From Photobacterium frigidiphilum (GTDB lineage Bacteria; Pseudomonadota; Gammaproteobacteria; Enterobacterales; Vibrionaceae): DNA of 64,000 nucleotides. Position numbers and translations under genes: made by a program. The DNA is taken from positions 1 to 64,000 of the forward strand of contig NZ_PYMJ01000019.1 of the NCBI RefSeq assembly GCF_003025615.1. Reading direction: 5' to 3'. This document shows, piece by piece, positions 7,776-19,126 of this stretch (its first letter is position 1; each line of letters opens with the position of its first letter). The notes under the pieces are model-generated. The model was given only the letters and a program-made list of their open reading frames with translations, was not told where the DNA came from and searched no databases.

Positions 7776-10636
7776 GTGACTATAAAGATACCCTGAACTT
7801 ACCTGAAACAGGGTTTCCGATGCGAGGTAACCTGGCACAACGTGAGCCAGTAATGCTAAAACGTTGGGATGATGAAGATCTTTACGGTGAAATCCGTAAA
7901 GCTAAGAAGGGAAAGAAATCCTTCATATTGCACGATGGCCCTCCTTACGCCAACGGTGATATTCACATTGGTCACGCGCTAAATAAAATTCTTAAAGACA
8001 TTATTATTAAGTCAAAGACACTTTCTGGCTTTGATGCCCCTTACATTCCCGGTTGGGATTGCCACGGTCTACCTATCGAATTGATGGTAGAAAAAAAGTG
8101 GGGCAAGCCAGGACGTAAACTAACCGCTGCTGAATTCCGCCAAAAATGTCGTGAATACGCTGCGGGTCAAGTTGAAGGTCAAAAAGAAAGTTTCATTCGC
8201 CTAGGTGTATTAGGTCAATGGGATAAGCCTTACCGTACAATGGATTTTGCAACAGAAGCGAACATCATTCGTTCTTTGGGCAAAGTTGCAGAAAACGATC
8301 ACCTATTGAAAGGTTTTAAGCCTGTTCACTGGTGTACTGATTGTGGTTCTGCATTGGCTGAAGCTGAAGTTGAATACCAAGATAAAGTATCACCTTCTAT
8401 CGACGTTAAATTTAAAGCCGTTGATGAAGCGGGTGTTGTCGCTAAATTTAACTGTGCAGAAGGTCATGAAGGTCAAGGTGATGTGTCTGTAGTTATCTGG
8501 ACAACCACACCTTGGACAATGCCAGCTAACCGTGCTGTTGCTGTTCGTGATGATCTTGAATATGTACTGGTTCAAGTTGAAGCTGATGCTGCTAATGATA
8601 AAGCGGCATACCGCTTAATTGTTGCCGCTGAGCTAGCAAAAGATGTAATGGATCGTGCCGGCATCGAGCATTTCCATAATCTTGGTTTCTGTAAAGGTGC
8701 AGATCTGGAGCTAATGCGCTTCAATCACCCATTCTACAGCTTTGATGTGCCAATCGTTCTTGGTGATCACGTTACGACTGAATCAGGTACTGGTTGTGTA
8801 CACACTGCCCCTGGCCATGGTCAAGAAGATTTCGTGGTGGGTCAAAAATACGGTCTTGAAATTGCGAACCCAGTAGGAAGTAACGGTGTTTACTTACCTG
8901 ATACAGAGTTGTTTGCAGGCCAACACGTATTTAAAGCTAACGATGTTGTTGTGGAAACATTAAAAGAGCACGGTGCGCTATTACACCATCATGCTTATGA
9001 GCACAGCTACCCACATTGCTGGCGCCATAAAACACCCATTATCTTCCGTGCGACGCCACAGTGGTTCATTTCAATGGACAAAGCAGGTCTTCGCGCTAAA
9101 GCATTGGGTGAAATCAAGAACGTTCAGTGGTTACCTGAATGGGGTCAAAGCCGTATCGAAGGTATGGTTGAAGGTCGCCCTGAATGGTGTATCTCTCGTC
9201 AACGTACTTGGGGTGTGCCAATTGCTCTGTTCGTTCATAAAGAAACACAAGAACTTCACCCTGATACGCGTGTACTGATTGAAAAAGTAGCGCAGCTTGT
9301 TGAGCAGAAAGGCATTCAAGCCTGGTGGGATCTCAATCCTGCTGAGTTAATGGGCGAAGCTGATGCCGCTAACTACGAGAAAGTACTCGATACACTAGAC
9401 GTATGGTTCGATTCTGGTGTTACGCACTTCTCTGTTGTAGATAGCCGCGAAGAATATAATGGCCATTCAGCTGATCTATACCTAGAAGGTTCAGATCAGC
9501 ACCGTGGTTGGTTCCAGTCTTCATTAGTTTCATCGGTAGCAATGAAAGGTAAAGCACCTTACAACCAAGTATTAACACACGGTTTCGTGGTTGATGGACA
9601 AGGTCGTAAGATGTCTAAATCTGTTGGTAACGTTGTTGCACCAAAAGATGTAACAAATAAGCTAGGTGCTGATATCTTGCGTCTATGGGTTGCATCAACG
9701 GATTATACTGGCGAAGTGGCGGTTTCTGATGAAATTCTAAAACGTTCAGCTGATGCATACCGTCGTATTCGTAACACAGCGCGTTTCTTCTTAGCTAACT
9801 TGAATGGCTTCAACCCAGAAACAGATCTAGTTGCACCAGAAGAAATGGTGGCATTGGATCGTTGGGCTGTTGGTCGTGCGATGGAAGCACAAGAAGAAAT
9901 CATTAAAGCGTATGACGAATACAACCTACACGGTGTAACGCAGCGTTTGATGCAATTCTGTTCTGTTGAAATGGGTTCTTTCTACTTAGACGTAATCAAA
10001 GACCGTCAGTACACGGCGAAACAAGGTGGCCACGCACAACGTAGCTGTCAAACTGCGCTTTACTACATTGTTGAAGCATTAGTTCGTTGGATGGCTCCGA
10101 TTATGTCATTCACTGCTGATGAAATCTGGAACGAAATGCCAGCTTCTCAAGGTAACGGTGAGCAGCGTGATAAGTTCGTCTTTACTGGCGAATGGTTCGA
10201 AGGTCTATTTGGTCTTGCAGACGACGAAGTACTGAATGATGAGTTCTGGGCTGAAATTCAACAAGTTCGTGGTGCGGTAAATAAACTGCTTGAACTTGCG
10301 CGTAAAGACAAAGTGATTGGTGGTTCTTTGCAAGCAGAAATCACTTTGCATGCAAATGAAGCATTAGCAGCGAAGCTGAATACGCTTGAAGATGAACTAC
10401 GTTTTGTATTGTTAACATCTAAAGCGGCTGTTGCTATCGCAGACAGCATGCCTGAAGGCGCGCAAGAGACAGAGGTTGAAGGCCTATTTGTGACAGTTAA
10501 CGCATCTGAAGCGGCGAAGTGTGATCGTTGTTGGCACCATGTTGTTGATGTTGGCACTATCGAAGGTCACGAAGAAGTATGTGGCCGTTGTGTGACTAAC
10601 ATTAGCGGTGAAGGCGAAGAGCGTAAGTTTGCCTAA
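7772..10636 (+). CDS. ileS: isoleucyl-tRNA synthetase
   Basis: Class I aminoacyl-tRNA synthetase that charges tRNA-Ile and edits misactivated valine. In order: HIGH motif in [13 protein letters not shown] (residues about 64-77), the CP1 editing domain ([16 protein letters not shown], then [10 protein letters not shown]), the KMSKS loop in [12 protein letters not shown], the anticodon-binding domain, and a C-terminal zinc site CDRCW...CGRC. At 954 residues it is slightly longer than E. coli IleS. It is translationally coupled to ribF (ATGA overlap) and lspA (TAATG overlap). Confidence 0.97.
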   Translation: MSDYKDTLNLPETGFPMRGNLAQREPVMLKRWDDEDLYGEIRKAKKGKKSFILHDGPPYANGDIHIGHALNKILKDIIIKSKTLSGFDAPYIPGWDCHGLPIELMVEKKWGKPGRKLTAAEFRQKCREYAAGQVEGQKESFIRLGVLGQWDKPYRTMDFATEANIIRSLGKVAENDHLLKGFKPVHWCTDCGSALAEAEVEYQDKVSPSIDVKFKAVDEAGVVAKFNCAEGHEGQGDVSVVIWTTTPWTMPANRAVAVRDDLEYVLVQVEADAANDKAAYRLIVAAELAKDVMDRAGIEHFHNLGFCKGADLELMRFNHPFYSFDVPIVLGDHVTTESGTGCVHTAPGHGQEDFVVGQKYGLEIANPVGSNGVYLPDTELFAGQHVFKANDVVVETLKEHGALLHHHAYEHSYPHCWRHKTPIIFRATPQWFISMDKAGLRAKALGEIKNVQWLPEWGQSRIEGMVEGRPEWCISRQRTWGVPIALFVHKETQELHPDTRVLIEKVAQLVEQKGIQAWWDLNPAELMGEADAANYEKVLDTLDVWFDSGVTHFSVVDSREEYNGHSADLYLEGSDQHRGWFQSSLVSSVAMKGKAPYNQVLTHGFVVDGQGRKMSKSVGNVVAPKDVTNKLGADILRLWVASTDYTGEVAVSDEILKRSADAYRRIRNTARFFLANLNGFNPETDLVAPEEMVALDRWAVGRAMEAQEEIIKAYDEYNLHGVTQRLMQFCSVEMGSFYLDVIKDRQYTAKQGGHAQRSCQTALYYIVEALVRWMAPIMSFTADEIWNEMPASQGNGEQRDKFVFTGEWFEGLFGLADDEVLNDEFWAEIQQVRGAVNKLLELARKDKVIGGSLQAEITLHANEALAAKLNTLEDELRFVLLTSKAAVAIADSMPEGAQETEVEGLFVTVNASEAAKCDRCWHHVVDVGTIEGHEEVCGRCVTNISGEGEERKFA

Positions 10637-11160
10637 TGACACAGCAATCGTCTAAGCAAGGGCTATCGCTTAAACAATCTGGAATTCGCTGGCTATTGCT
10701 AGCGGTTCTGGTGTTCATCATTGATATTGGCAGTAAATTCTTGGTTATGAATACCATGGATTACGGTTGGCCCAACCGCATTGAAATTCTGCCATTTTTT
10801 AATTTGCTTTATGTACATAACTACGGTGCTGCATTTAGTTTTTTAAATGATGCTGGTGGTTGGCAGCGATGGTTGTTTGCTGCGATTGCATTAGGTGTGT
10901 CAGGTTTGTTGGCTTTTTGGATGCGTCGTACGCCACTCCAAAATAGATTGGCAAATAGTGCTTATGCATTGATCATTGGTGGTGCACTCGGTAATTTATT
11001 TGACCGTTTGTATCATGGTTTTGTGGTTGATTTTCTTGATTTTTATGCGGGAACGTATCATTGGCCAGCATTCAATATCGCAGATACCGCTATTTGTATT
11101 GGTGCTGCACTGATCATTATTGAAGGCTTCATAGCTGATAAGAAAGAAACAGTCAGTTAA
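10636..11160 (+). CDS. lspA: lipoprotein signal peptidase (signal peptidase II)
   Basis: Aspartic peptidase of the inner membrane that cleaves signal peptides from prolipoproteins after lipid attachment. The 174-residue protein has four membrane helices and the two catalytic aspartates in conserved contexts ([18 protein letters not shown] and [11 protein letters not shown]). The start overlaps the ileS stop by one base (TAATG). A terminator-like hairpin follows. Confidence 0.95.
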   Translation: MTQQSSKQGLSLKQSGIRWLLLAVLVFIIDIGSKFLVMNTMDYGWPNRIEILPFFNLLYVHNYGAAFSFLNDAGGWQRWLFAAIALGVSGLLAFWMRRTPLQNRLANSAYALIIGGALGNLFDRLYHGFVVDFLDFYAGTYHWPAFNIADTAICIGAALIIIEGFIADKKETVS

Positions 11161-11191
11161 TCACCGAAAATCAGAGTTACGTAATAACCTT

Positions 11192-11229
11192 AAGCGCTGT
11201 CCGTTGATACGGGCGGCGCTTTGTTGTTA
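11192..11229 (+). terminator. probable terminator after lspA
   Basis: Stem AAGCGC...GCGCTT with an inner CCGT-TGAT-ACGG hairpin, followed by TGTTGTT. The T-run is interrupted, so termination may be partial and fkpB-ispH could still be read from upstream. Confidence 0.6.
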
Positions 11230-11251
11230 AATGGGCGTTATAAACTCAGGT

Positions 11252-11269
11252 TCGAGAGACGAGTCTCGA
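11252..11269. repeat. short palindrome in the lspA-fkpB gap
   Basis: TCGAGAGACGAGTCTCGA has six-base inverted arms (TCGAGA/TCTCGA). The following 70 bases up to the fkpB start contain related pieces (GCTTCTAGATACTCGATACT). The composition looks like a dispersed intergenic repeat rather than gene sequence, but no second full copy is visible in this window. Confidence 0.35.
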
Positions 11270-11345
11270 CGGCAAGATGAGAAGCCTTCGATGGTGCTAC
11301 ATATTCGTCACTCGGCTTCTAGATACTCGATACTAGGAAGTACAC

Positions 11346-11780
11346 ATGTCGGTAATAACGGAAAAAAGTGAAGTGCTCATGCACTTCGCCATTAAATTAG
11401 AAGATGGCTCTGTGGCTGACTCAACGCAAGCTATGGGTAAGCCAGCCAAGTTTCGTATGGGTGATGGTAGCCTGACAGAAAATTTTGAAAAGTGTTTGCT
11501 GGGTCTATCTACTGGTGAGAAAAGCCAGTTTGAGCTAGAACCAGCGGATGCATTTGGGTTATCTAACCCTGACAATATTCATCATGTAGACTTAAGTAAG
11601 TTCAGTGCAGATACACCTGCAGAAGTTGGGACGATTATCGGTTTTGCCGGTCCCGACGGACATGATATACCGGGAATTATAACCAGTGTCGTTGGTGATT
11701 CAGTTACCGTCGACTTTAATCACCCTCTTGCTGGGCAGCGTGTTACTTTTGAAGTAGACGTTGTCGAAATCCAAGATTAA
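11346..11780 (+). CDS. fkpB: FKBP-type peptidyl-prolyl isomerase FkpB (SlpA)
   Basis: Cytoplasmic SlyD-like prolyl isomerase and chaperone. The 144 residues show the FKBP core split by an insert-in-flap domain: VLMHFAIKLEDGSVADST at the N-terminus, then GDGSLTENFEKCLLGLSTGEK, then an IF-domain and the closing NHPLAGQRVTFEVDVVEI. It lacks the histidine-rich metal tail of SlyD, which distinguishes FkpB. It lies between lspA and ispH as in E. coli. Confidence 0.93.
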   Translation: MSVITEKSEVLMHFAIKLEDGSVADSTQAMGKPAKFRMGDGSLTENFEKCLLGLSTGEKSQFELEPADAFGLSNPDNIHHVDLSKFSADTPAEVGTIIGFAGPDGHDIPGIITSVVGDSVTVDFNHPLAGQRVTFEVDVVEIQD

Positions 11781-11792
11781 GAGCTGTTTGAA

Positions 11793-12734
11793 ATGAAAAT
11801 CTTATTAGCAAACCCACGTGGTTTTTGTGCCGGTGTCGACCGTGCGATCAGTATTGTAGAGCGTGCGTTAGAAATGTATCAACCGCCGATTTACGTACGT
11901 CATGAAGTTGTTCACAATCGTTTCGTTGTTGAAGGGCTAAAACAGCGTGGTGCTATTTTTGTCGAAGAACTCAGCGAAGTGCCTGATGACAATATTGTGA
12001 TTTTCTCAGCTCATGGTGTCTCTCAAGCGGTAAGAAATGAAGCGAAAGAGCGTCAATTAACGGTTTTTGATGCAACTTGCCCATTGGTAACGAAAGTGCA
12101 TATGGAAGTCGCACGTGCCAGCCGTCGTAATATGGAAGTGGTACTTATTGGTCACGCTGGTCACCCAGAAGTGGAAGGCACAATGGGGCAGTATGCGAGC
12201 GAAACGGGTGGCATGTACTTGGTCGAAAAGCCTGACGATGTTAAAAAGCTTCAAGTGAAAGATCCAAGTAACCTGCATTACGTAAGCCAAACTACGCTGT
12301 CAGTTGATGAAACGGCAGGTGTGATCGATCAATTACGTAAGGTTTTCCCTGAGATTCAAGGGCCGCGTAAAGATGACATCTGTTATGCCACCCAAAATCG
12401 CCAAGATGCGGTGCGTGAAATGGCTGAAAGTGTTGATGTTATGATTGTGGTGGGTTCAAAGAACTCATCAAACTCTAACCGTTTACGTGAATTATCAGAA
12501 AAACTCGGCACTCCAGGTTTTTTAACTGATTGCCCTGAAGATGTTCAACCCGTTTGGTTTGAAGGTAAGACCAAAGTGGGGGTGACAGCAGGGGCATCAG
12601 CACCAGAAGATCTCGTCAATCAGATTATTACTCGCATTCAGGCACTGATTGGTGGTGATGTTGAAGAGCTGAGTGGACGTGAAGAAAATATGTTCTTTGA
12701 AGTGCCACGAGAGCTGCAAGTAAAGAATATCTAA
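11793..12734 (+). CDS. ispH: 4-hydroxy-3-methylbut-2-enyl diphosphate reductase
   Basis: Last enzyme of the MEP isoprenoid pathway; it reduces HMBPP to IPP and DMAPP using a 4Fe-4S cluster. The three cluster cysteines are present at residues 12 ([13 protein letters not shown]), 96 ([11 protein letters not shown]) and 197 ([10 protein letters not shown]), and the substrate-binding SSNSNRL motif is intact. At 313 residues it is of normal length. It lies 12 bases after fkpB and is followed by a terminator. Confidence 0.96.
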   Translation: MKILLANPRGFCAGVDRAISIVERALEMYQPPIYVRHEVVHNRFVVEGLKQRGAIFVEELSEVPDDNIVIFSAHGVSQAVRNEAKERQLTVFDATCPLVTKVHMEVARASRRNMEVVLIGHAGHPEVEGTMGQYASETGGMYLVEKPDDVKKLQVKDPSNLHYVSQTTLSVDETAGVIDQLRKVFPEIQGPRKDDICYATQNRQDAVREMAESVDVMIVVGSKNSSNSNRLRELSEKLGTPGFLTDCPEDVQPVWFEGKTKVGVTAGASAPEDLVNQIITRIQALIGGDVEELSGREENMFFEVPRELQVKNI

Positions 12735-12749
12735 ATTTTCTTACACTAA

Positions 12750-13667
<918 letters not shown>

Positions 13668-13807
13668 GCGTTAGCCTGAAACTTGCGTTATTCCCTAAAG
13701 GTATTTTATAAATGTTTATGCATCATGTTTGTTTTGGTGCATAAACAGTGATTTTTATACACGCTTCCTTCCCGCCTCATTTCTTTATTAATAATTGCTT
13801 ACTTTTG

Positions 13808-13841
13808 TGTGAATAGTTTCGCTTTATAGGTGTAATTCACA
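13808..13841. promoter_or_regulatory. inverted repeat, candidate ArgR-type sites upstream of carA
   Basis: TGTGAAT (13808-13814) and its exact complement ATTCACA (13835-13841) are separated by 20 bases. Each resembles the outer half of an ARG box (TGAAT...ATTCA), but neither box has a good inner half and their spacing is shorter than the usual paired ArgR operators. Arginine repression of carAB is well established in enterics; binding here is only a suggestion. Confidence 0.3.
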
Positions 13842-13879
13842 TAAACCCCCCGTTAGTAAGGCTAAACTCGTAATAGCTG

Positions 13880-14001
13880 ATCGTTTGCTTCGCATATTAA
13901 TTGTTTAGTGATTCTTCTTTGGTTGCGCAAACGATAAAGTGTGACTTGCTCATAAAATTAGTCCTGTATTTTACCTTAAATCTTACTATTTCTATCGTTT
14001 G
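13880..14001. promoter_or_regulatory. three CAAACGAT octamers, PurR-like half operators
   Basis: CAAACGAT occurs on the minus strand at 13880-13887, on the plus strand at 13928-13935 and on the minus strand again at 13994-14001. The middle copy, GCGCAAACGATAAAGT, matches one half of the PurR consensus (ACGCAAACGTTTGCGT). PurR represses E. coli carAB, so purine control is plausible. The 13668-14192 gap contains no gene that I can support. Confidence 0.4.
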
Positions 14002-14054
14002 GGTGCGTTTTTTCTCTAAAGTCGATATATTTCACACTTATTTTGGATTGATTC

Positions 14055-14083
14055 TTGACAGTTTTAGCAGCGATCCATAGAAT
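14055..14083 (+). promoter_or_regulatory. sigma-70 promoter of carAB
   Basis: TTGACA at 14055-14060, 17 bases, then TAGAAT at 14078-14083: close to the sigma-70 consensus. The inferred transcript would start near 14090 and have a leader of about 100 bases. That leader includes the inverted repeat GTCAAA-ATTCAG-TTTGAC. Confidence 0.75.
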
Positions 14084-14192
14084 GCGCGGAATTTGTCAAA
14101 ATTCAGTTTGACTTGGGTTTCGACTTTGTATGGAATGGGTAGTTGCAAGTTTATCTATTTTAATTGCATTTTTATTTTTTTTGGAGGTTGTC

Positions 14193-15347
14193 TTGAGCAA
14201 ATCTGCGCTGTTAGTCCTTGAAGATGGGACTGTGTTCCGTGGTATATCCATTGGGGCAGATGGTTCGGCCATTGGTGAAGTTGTTTTTAACACCTCGATG
14301 ACGGGGTATCAGGAAATTCTCACTGACCCTTCTTATTCCCAACAGATTGTAACGCTTACCTATCCCCATATTGGCAACACCGGAACAAATTCCGAAGACG
14401 AAGAATCTACTTCAATCCATGCGCAAGGTTTGGTAATTCGTGATCTACCCCTCCTAGCTTCAAACTTCCGTAATGAACGTTCCCTTTCTGATTACCTTAA
14501 ATCACAAAACATTGTCGGTATTGCCGAGATTGATACGCGAAAGCTAACGCGTATTCTTCGTGAGAAAGGCGCTCAGAATGGCTGCATTATGGCGGGTGAT
14601 AACCTTGATGAAGCATTGGCATTAGAAAAAGCAAAAGAATTCCCAGGCTTGAAAGGGATGGATCTTGCGAAAGTGGTAACAACGGCTGAAACATACCAGT
14701 GGAAGCAAGGTTCATGGACATTGCTTGATGGTTTGCCTGAGGCAAAAGATGACAGTGAACTGCCATACCACGTTGTTGCTTATGATTTCGGTGCTAAGCG
14801 TAATATCTTACGAATGTTAGTTGACCGTGGTTGTCGCTTAACGGTTGTGCCTGCTCAAACGTCGGCAGAAGACGTACTGGCAATGAATCCAGACGGCGTA
14901 TTCTTGTCGAATGGCCCTGGTGACCCTGAACCATGTACGTATGCGATTGAAGCGACGAAAACATTCCTTGATATAGGTTTACCGATTTTTGGTATCTGCC
15001 TTGGTCACCAAATTCTTGCTCTGGCAAGTGGTGCGAAGACAGTAAAAATGAAGTTTGGTCACCACGGTGCTAACCATCCGGTTAAAGATATCGACCGTGA
15101 TGTGGTAATGATCACGAGCCAAAACCACGGTTTTGCTGCTGACGAAGCAACATTGCCAGATACGCTGCGTGCAACACACAAATCCCTGTTCGATGGTTCT
15201 CTTCAAGGTATCCACCGTACAGATAAGCCAGCATTCAGCTTTCAGGGACACCCTGAAGCGAGCCCTGGTCCAACGGATGCAGCACCATTGTTTGACCACT
15301 TTATCGAGTTAATTAAGTTTTCTGTTAATGAAGCACGCAGCGCCTAA
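14193..15347 (+). CDS. carA: carbamoyl-phosphate synthase small subunit
   Basis: Glutamine amidotransferase subunit that feeds ammonia to CarB for carbamoyl phosphate, the shared precursor of arginine and pyrimidines. The 384 residues hold the CPSase N-terminal domain ([29 protein letters not shown]) and a class I GATase domain with the nucleophile in [12 protein letters not shown] and the His-Glu pair in [11 protein letters not shown]. The start is a TTG behind a strong GGAGG, as in E. coli carA; an in-frame ATG at 14130 would add a hydrophobic stretch from leader RNA and is rejected. carB begins 16 bases after the stop. Confidence 0.96.
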   Translation: MSKSALLVLEDGTVFRGISIGADGSAIGEVVFNTSMTGYQEILTDPSYSQQIVTLTYPHIGNTGTNSEDEESTSIHAQGLVIRDLPLLASNFRNERSLSDYLKSQNIVGIAEIDTRKLTRILREKGAQNGCIMAGDNLDEALALEKAKEFPGLKGMDLAKVVTTAETYQWKQGSWTLLDGLPEAKDDSELPYHVVAYDFGAKRNILRMLVDRGCRLTVVPAQTSAEDVLAMNPDGVFLSNGPGDPEPCTYAIEATKTFLDIGLPIFGICLGHQILALASGAKTVKMKFGHHGANHPVKDIDRDVVMITSQNHGFAADEATLPDTLRATHKSLFDGSLQGIHRTDKPAFSFQGHPEASPGPTDAAPLFDHFIELIKFSVNEARSA

Positions 15348-15363
15348 GCCGGAGTAGTAAGAA

Positions 15364-18300
15364 ATGCCAAAACGTACTGACATAAAAAGTGTTCTGATTA
15401 TAGGTGCTGGTCCGATTGTTATCGGTCAGGCATGTGAGTTTGACTATTCAGGTGCACAAGCTTGTAAAGCGCTGCGTGAAGAAGGTTACCGAGTTATTCT
15501 GGTTAACTCGAACCCTGCAACTATTATGACTGACCCAGACATGGCCGATGCAACCTACATCGAGCCAATTCACTGGGAAGTTGTGCGTAATATCATAGCG
15601 AAAGAGCGCCCTGATGCTGTATTGCCAACAATGGGTGGTCAGACTGCACTTAACTGTGCACTAGAACTTGAAAAACGCGGTGTACTAAAAGAATTCAATG
15701 TTGAAATGATTGGTGCTACAGCTGATGCAATTGATAAAGCTGAAGACCGTTCACGTTTTGACAAAGCAATGAAATCTATCGGTTTGGAGTGTCCTAATGC
15801 CGATACTGCCAAAACAATGGAAGAAGCTTACAAAGTTCTCGATATGGTGGGTTTCCCTTGTATCATTCGTCCATCGTTTACGATGGGTGGTTCCGGTGGT
15901 GGTATCGCTTATAACAAAGAAGAATTTGAAGAAATTTGTACTCGCGGTTTAGATCTTTCACCGACTAACGAATTACTTATCGATGAATCGTTAATTGGCT
16001 GGAAAGAATACGAGATGGAAGTTGTTCGTGACAAAAACGACAACTGTATCATCGTATGTGCGATTGAAAACTTTGATGCGATGGGTGTTCACACTGGTGA
16101 CTCAATTACGGTTGCACCAGCACAAACACTAACAGATAAAGAATACCAGTTGATGCGTAATGCATCGCTAGCGGTACTGCGTGAAATTGGTGTTGAAACG
16201 GGTGGTTCAAACGTACAGTTTGGTATTAATCCGAAAGATGGCCGTATGGTTATCATCGAAATGAACCCACGCGTATCGCGCTCATCTGCGCTTGCTTCTA
16301 AAGCGACAGGTTTCCCAATTGCAAAAATTGCGGCGAAACTGGCGATTGGTTACACCCTTGATGAGCTAATGAACGACATCACGGGCGGTGCGACACCTGC
16401 ATCATTTGAACCGACTATCGATTATGTTGTAACGAAGCTTCCTCGCTTCAATTTTGAAAAGTTTGCGGGTGCTAATGACCGTCTAACGACACAGATGAAG
16501 TCTGTGGGTGAAGTGATGGCGATTGGTCGTAATCAGCAGGAATCATTACAGAAAGCATTGCGTGGCTTAGAAGTTGGCGCAACAGGCTTTGATGAAATGG
16601 TTGACCTAGACGAACCAAACGCAATGAGCAAGATTCGTCATGAGCTGAAAGAACCAGGTGCCGAGCGTATTTGGTACATTGCTGATGCATTCCGTTCAGG
16701 TATGTCGGTTGATGGTGTATTCAACTTAACGAATGTTGACCGTTGGTTCTTGGTGCAAATAGAAGACATCGTTAAAGATGAGCAAAAAGTTAAAGATAAC
16801 GGTTTTGCGGGCCTAAATGCCGTTGAACTTCGTAAGCTCAAGCGTAAAGGTTTCTCTGATGAGCGTTTAGCGAAATTGCTCGGTGTTGCACAGAGTGAAA
16901 TTCGTAAATTACGTGACCAGCACGACATTCACCCAGTTTATAAGCGCGTTGATACTTGTGCGGCTGAATTCTCTTCTGACACGGCTTACATGTACTCTAC
17001 ATATGATGAAGAGTGTGAGGCACAGCCAACAGATAAAGATAAGATCATGATTCTGGGCGGTGGCCCTAACCGTATCGGTCAAGGTATTGAATTCGATTAC
17101 TGTTGTGTACATGCATCATTAGCGTTACGTGAAGATGGTTATGAAACAATCATGGTTAACTGTAACCCTGAAACGGTTTCAACTGATTACGACACATCAG
17201 ATCGTTTGTACTTTGAACCAGTAACACTAGAAGATGTGCTGGCTATTGTGCGTGTTGAAAAGCCAAAAGGCGTTATTGTTCAATACGGTGGTCAAACACC
17301 ACTTAAACTGGCTCGTGAACTTGAAGCCGCTGGTGTACCGATTATTGGTACTAGCCCTGATGCTATCGACCGTGCAGAAGACCGTGAACGCTTCCAGCAA
17401 GCAGTTGATCGTTTAGGTCTGCTACAGCCAGAGAATGCCACTGTTACAACAATGGAACTGGCAATAGAGAAATCACGTGTTATTGGTTTCCCATTAGTTG
17501 TGCGTCCATCGTATGTCTTAGGTGGCCGTGCGATGGAAATTGTTTATGACGAGCAAGATCTTCGCCGTTACTTCAATGAAGCGGTAAGTGTTTCTAACGA
17601 ATCACCAGTACTGCTTGACCGTTTCCTAGATGATGCAGTTGAAGTCGATGTTGATGCCATTTGTGATGGCGAGCAAGTTGTTATCGGCGGCATCATGGAA
17701 CATATCGAACAAGCGGGTGTTCACTCAGGTGACTCAGCATGTTCACTGCCTGCTTACACGCTAAGTAAAGAAATCCAAGACGTAATGCGTGAGCAAGTGA
17801 AAAAGCTAGCATTCGAGCTAGGTGTTCGTGGTTTGATGAATACCCAGTTTGCAGTGAAAGATAACGAAGTTTACTTAATTGAAGTTAACCCTCGTGCTGC
17901 GCGTACTGTCCCATTTGTTTCGAAAGCAACGGGTGCACCGCTAGCGAAAATTGCTGCACGTGTAATGGCTGGTCAATCTCTTGAATCTCAAGGTTTCACC
18001 AAAGAAATCATTCCACCGTATTACTCGGTTAAAGAAGTGGTTCTGCCATTCGACAAATTCCCTGGTGTTGATCCACTGTTAGGCCCAGAAATGCGCTCAA
18101 CGGGTGAGGTTATGGGCTTTGGTGATACTTTCGCAGAAGCATTTGCTAAAGCTGATCTTGGTTGTGGTAAAGAGTATGAAGATGGTGGTCGCGCACTATT
18201 ATCAGTACGTAATAATGACAAGCAACGTGTTGTCGATTTAGCATCTAAGCTTATTAAGCTTGGTTACCAGCTAGATGCGACGCATGGTACCGCTGTGATT

Positions 18301-18585
18301 CTAGGTGAAGCGGGTATTAATCCACGCCTAGTGAACAAGGTACACGAAGGTCGTCCTCATATTCTTGACCGTATCAAGAACAATGAATACAGCTATATTG
18401 TGAACACGGCAGAAGGTCGTCAAGCGATTGAAGATTCTAAAGTACTTCGTCGCGGCGCGTTAGCTGAAAAGGTGAATTACACCACTACGCTAAATGCTGC
18501 ATTTGCAACGTGTATGGCTCACACTGCCGATGACCGTGGCCACGTTACATCTTTGCAAGAGCTTCACGCTCGTATTAAGGCATAA
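15364..18585 (+). CDS. carB: carbamoyl-phosphate synthase large subunit
   Basis: Synthesises carbamoyl phosphate from bicarbonate, ammonia and two ATP. The 1073 residues show two homologous ATP-grasp halves: carboxyphosphate domain ([20 protein letters not shown] at about 12, [16 protein letters not shown] at about 168) and carbamate domain ([18 protein letters not shown] at about 562, [16 protein letters not shown] at about 714), then the C-terminal MGS-like allosteric domain where ornithine and UMP act. Full length and undisturbed. It forms an operon with carA. Confidence 0.97.
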   Translation: MPKRTDIKSVLIIGAGPIVIGQACEFDYSGAQACKALREEGYRVILVNSNPATIMTDPDMADATYIEPIHWEVVRNIIAKERPDAVLPTMGGQTALNCALELEKRGVLKEFNVEMIGATADAIDKAEDRSRFDKAMKSIGLECPNADTAKTMEEAYKVLDMVGFPCIIRPSFTMGGSGGGIAYNKEEFEEICTRGLDLSPTNELLIDESLIGWKEYEMEVVRDKNDNCIIVCAIENFDAMGVHTGDSITVAPAQTLTDKEYQLMRNASLAVLREIGVETGGSNVQFGINPKDGRMVIIEMNPRVSRSSALASKATGFPIAKIAAKLAIGYTLDELMNDITGGATPASFEPTIDYVVTKLPRFNFEKFAGANDRLTTQMKSVGEVMAIGRNQQESLQKALRGLEVGATGFDEMVDLDEPNAMSKIRHELKEPGAERIWYIADAFRSGMSVDGVFNLTNVDRWFLVQIEDIVKDEQKVKDNGFAGLNAVELRKLKRKGFSDERLAKLLGVAQSEIRKLRDQHDIHPVYKRVDTCAAEFSSDTAYMYSTYDEECEAQPTDKDKIMILGGGPNRIGQGIEFDYCCVHASLALREDGYETIMVNCNPETVSTDYDTSDRLYFEPVTLEDVLAIVRVEKPKGVIVQYGGQTPLKLARELEAAGVPIIGTSPDAIDRAEDRERFQQAVDRLGLLQPENATVTTMELAIEKSRVIGFPLVVRPSYVLGGRAMEIVYDEQDLRRYFNEAVSVSNESPVLLDRFLDDAVEVDVDAICDGEQVVIGGIMEHIEQAGVHSGDSACSLPAYTLSKEIQDVMREQVKKLAFELGVRGLMNTQFAVKDNEVYLIEVNPRAARTVPFVSKATGAPLAKIAARVMAGQSLESQGFTKEIIPPYYSVKEVVLPFDKFPGVDPLLGPEMRSTGEVMGFGDTFAEAFAKADLGCGKEYEDGGRALLSVRNNDKQRVVDLASKLIKLGYQLDATHGTAVILGEAGINPRLVNKVHEGRPHILDRIKNNEYSYIVNTAEGRQAIEDSKVLRRGALAEKVNYTTTLNAAFATCMAHTADDRGHVTSLQELHARIKA

Positions 18586-18632
18586 TCACTACCATTAAGA
18601 TGCAATCTTAACGGTATATTGCTTATATTTTA

Positions 18633-18660
18633 GAAACCCACCTTTTGGTGGGTTTTTTTA
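18633..18660 (+). terminator. terminator after carB
   Basis: AAACCCACC-TTTT-GGTGGGTTTTTTT: a perfect GC-rich stem with a seven-T tail, about 50 bases after the carB stop. Confidence 0.92.
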
Positions 18661-18728
18661 TATTCGCGAATTAGGCAGGTAGGCGTGGTAACCATCACAA
18701 TTTGTATCACTTTTAACTCATATAGATC

Positions 18729-18756
18729 TTGAACTCAGAATTGAATTGCGTACAAT
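18729..18756 (+). promoter_or_regulatory. promoter of the magnesium-transporter leader
   Basis: TTGAAC at 18729-18734, 16 bases, then TACAAT at 18751-18756. It lies downstream of the carB terminator, and the inferred start near 18763 leaves about 33 bases before the leader reading frame. Confidence 0.6.
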
Positions 18757-18795
18757 TACCGACGTCGCAACAAGCGGCAAATTTTGGAGATTTCA

Positions 18796-18849
18796 ATGAA
18801 CGATACCGACCATCCTCCGAGTATGAAGGTGGAAAATCAAACCCTTTAA
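18796..18849 (+). CDS. 17-residue leader peptide upstream of the MgtE-like gene
   Basis: ATG to TAA encodes MNDTDHPPSMKVENQTL. GGAG lies six bases before the ATG, an excellent ribosome site, and a sigma-70-like promoter lies just upstream. The N-terminal half is rich in Asp and Pro (D3, D5, P7, P8). In enteric Mg2+ leaders such as mgtL, short acidic and proline codon runs slow or destabilise the ribosome when Mg2+ is low and so switch on the transporter gene. The same role is inferred here from context and composition; I know of no description of this peptide. The alternative is a chance reading frame. Confidence 0.5.
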   Translation: MNDTDHPPSMKVENQTL

Positions 18850-18892
18850 TGGTGTCGGTCTCCTATGTTTCCGATCCTGCTAGGGTTCGGAA
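18804..18892 (+). promoter_or_regulatory. leader RNA structures overlapping the leader peptide
   Basis: ACCGAC-CAT (from 18805), inside the leader reading frame, can pair with ATGGTGTCGGT (18849-18859) just past its stop, with a two-base bulge. A ribosome on the frame would break this stem. A smaller CCTCC...GGTGG hairpin sits inside it. A second hairpin, TTCCGA...TCGGAA (18869-18892), follows, and a U-rich stretch ending in seven T lies about 20-30 bases later. The 18893-19126 remainder is AT-rich with no further gene. Confidence 0.45.
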
Positions 18893-19126
18893 TAGCTTGT
18901 CCTTATTTGTATATTTTTTTATACCCAATCTGACAATATTTCCTCGATTTTCTTCCTTTATTCTCAATGTTGAATTATGTCAATAAGTCGTAAATGACAG
19001 GCATTTTGCTGTTGTTTGTAGCGCTATTTTTTAGTATTACAGCAAAGAGTAAAAAGCACGTTTACCTTGTATCGTGGCAAAATTTTGATGGTCGTTACTG
19101 TAACTATGCCAATCGGGAGATTCGCC

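Noticed and set aside
14130-14192. Hydrophobic N-terminal extension of carA ([20 protein letters not shown])
   Set aside because: It is T-rich leader RNA read in frame. CarA is cytosolic, and the GGAGG-TTG start gives the correct conserved N-terminus.
18804-18905. M-box (ykoK) Mg2+ riboswitch before the MgtE-like gene
   Set aside because: Short stretches such as CTCCTATG and GCTTGTCC recall the M-box, but they are only about 30 bases apart, while the real motif spans roughly 160 bases with further conserved helices.
18729-18986. 85-residue frame overlapping the magnesium leader
   Set aside because: It starts in the -35 element of the predicted promoter, lacks a ribosome site and shows no family pattern.
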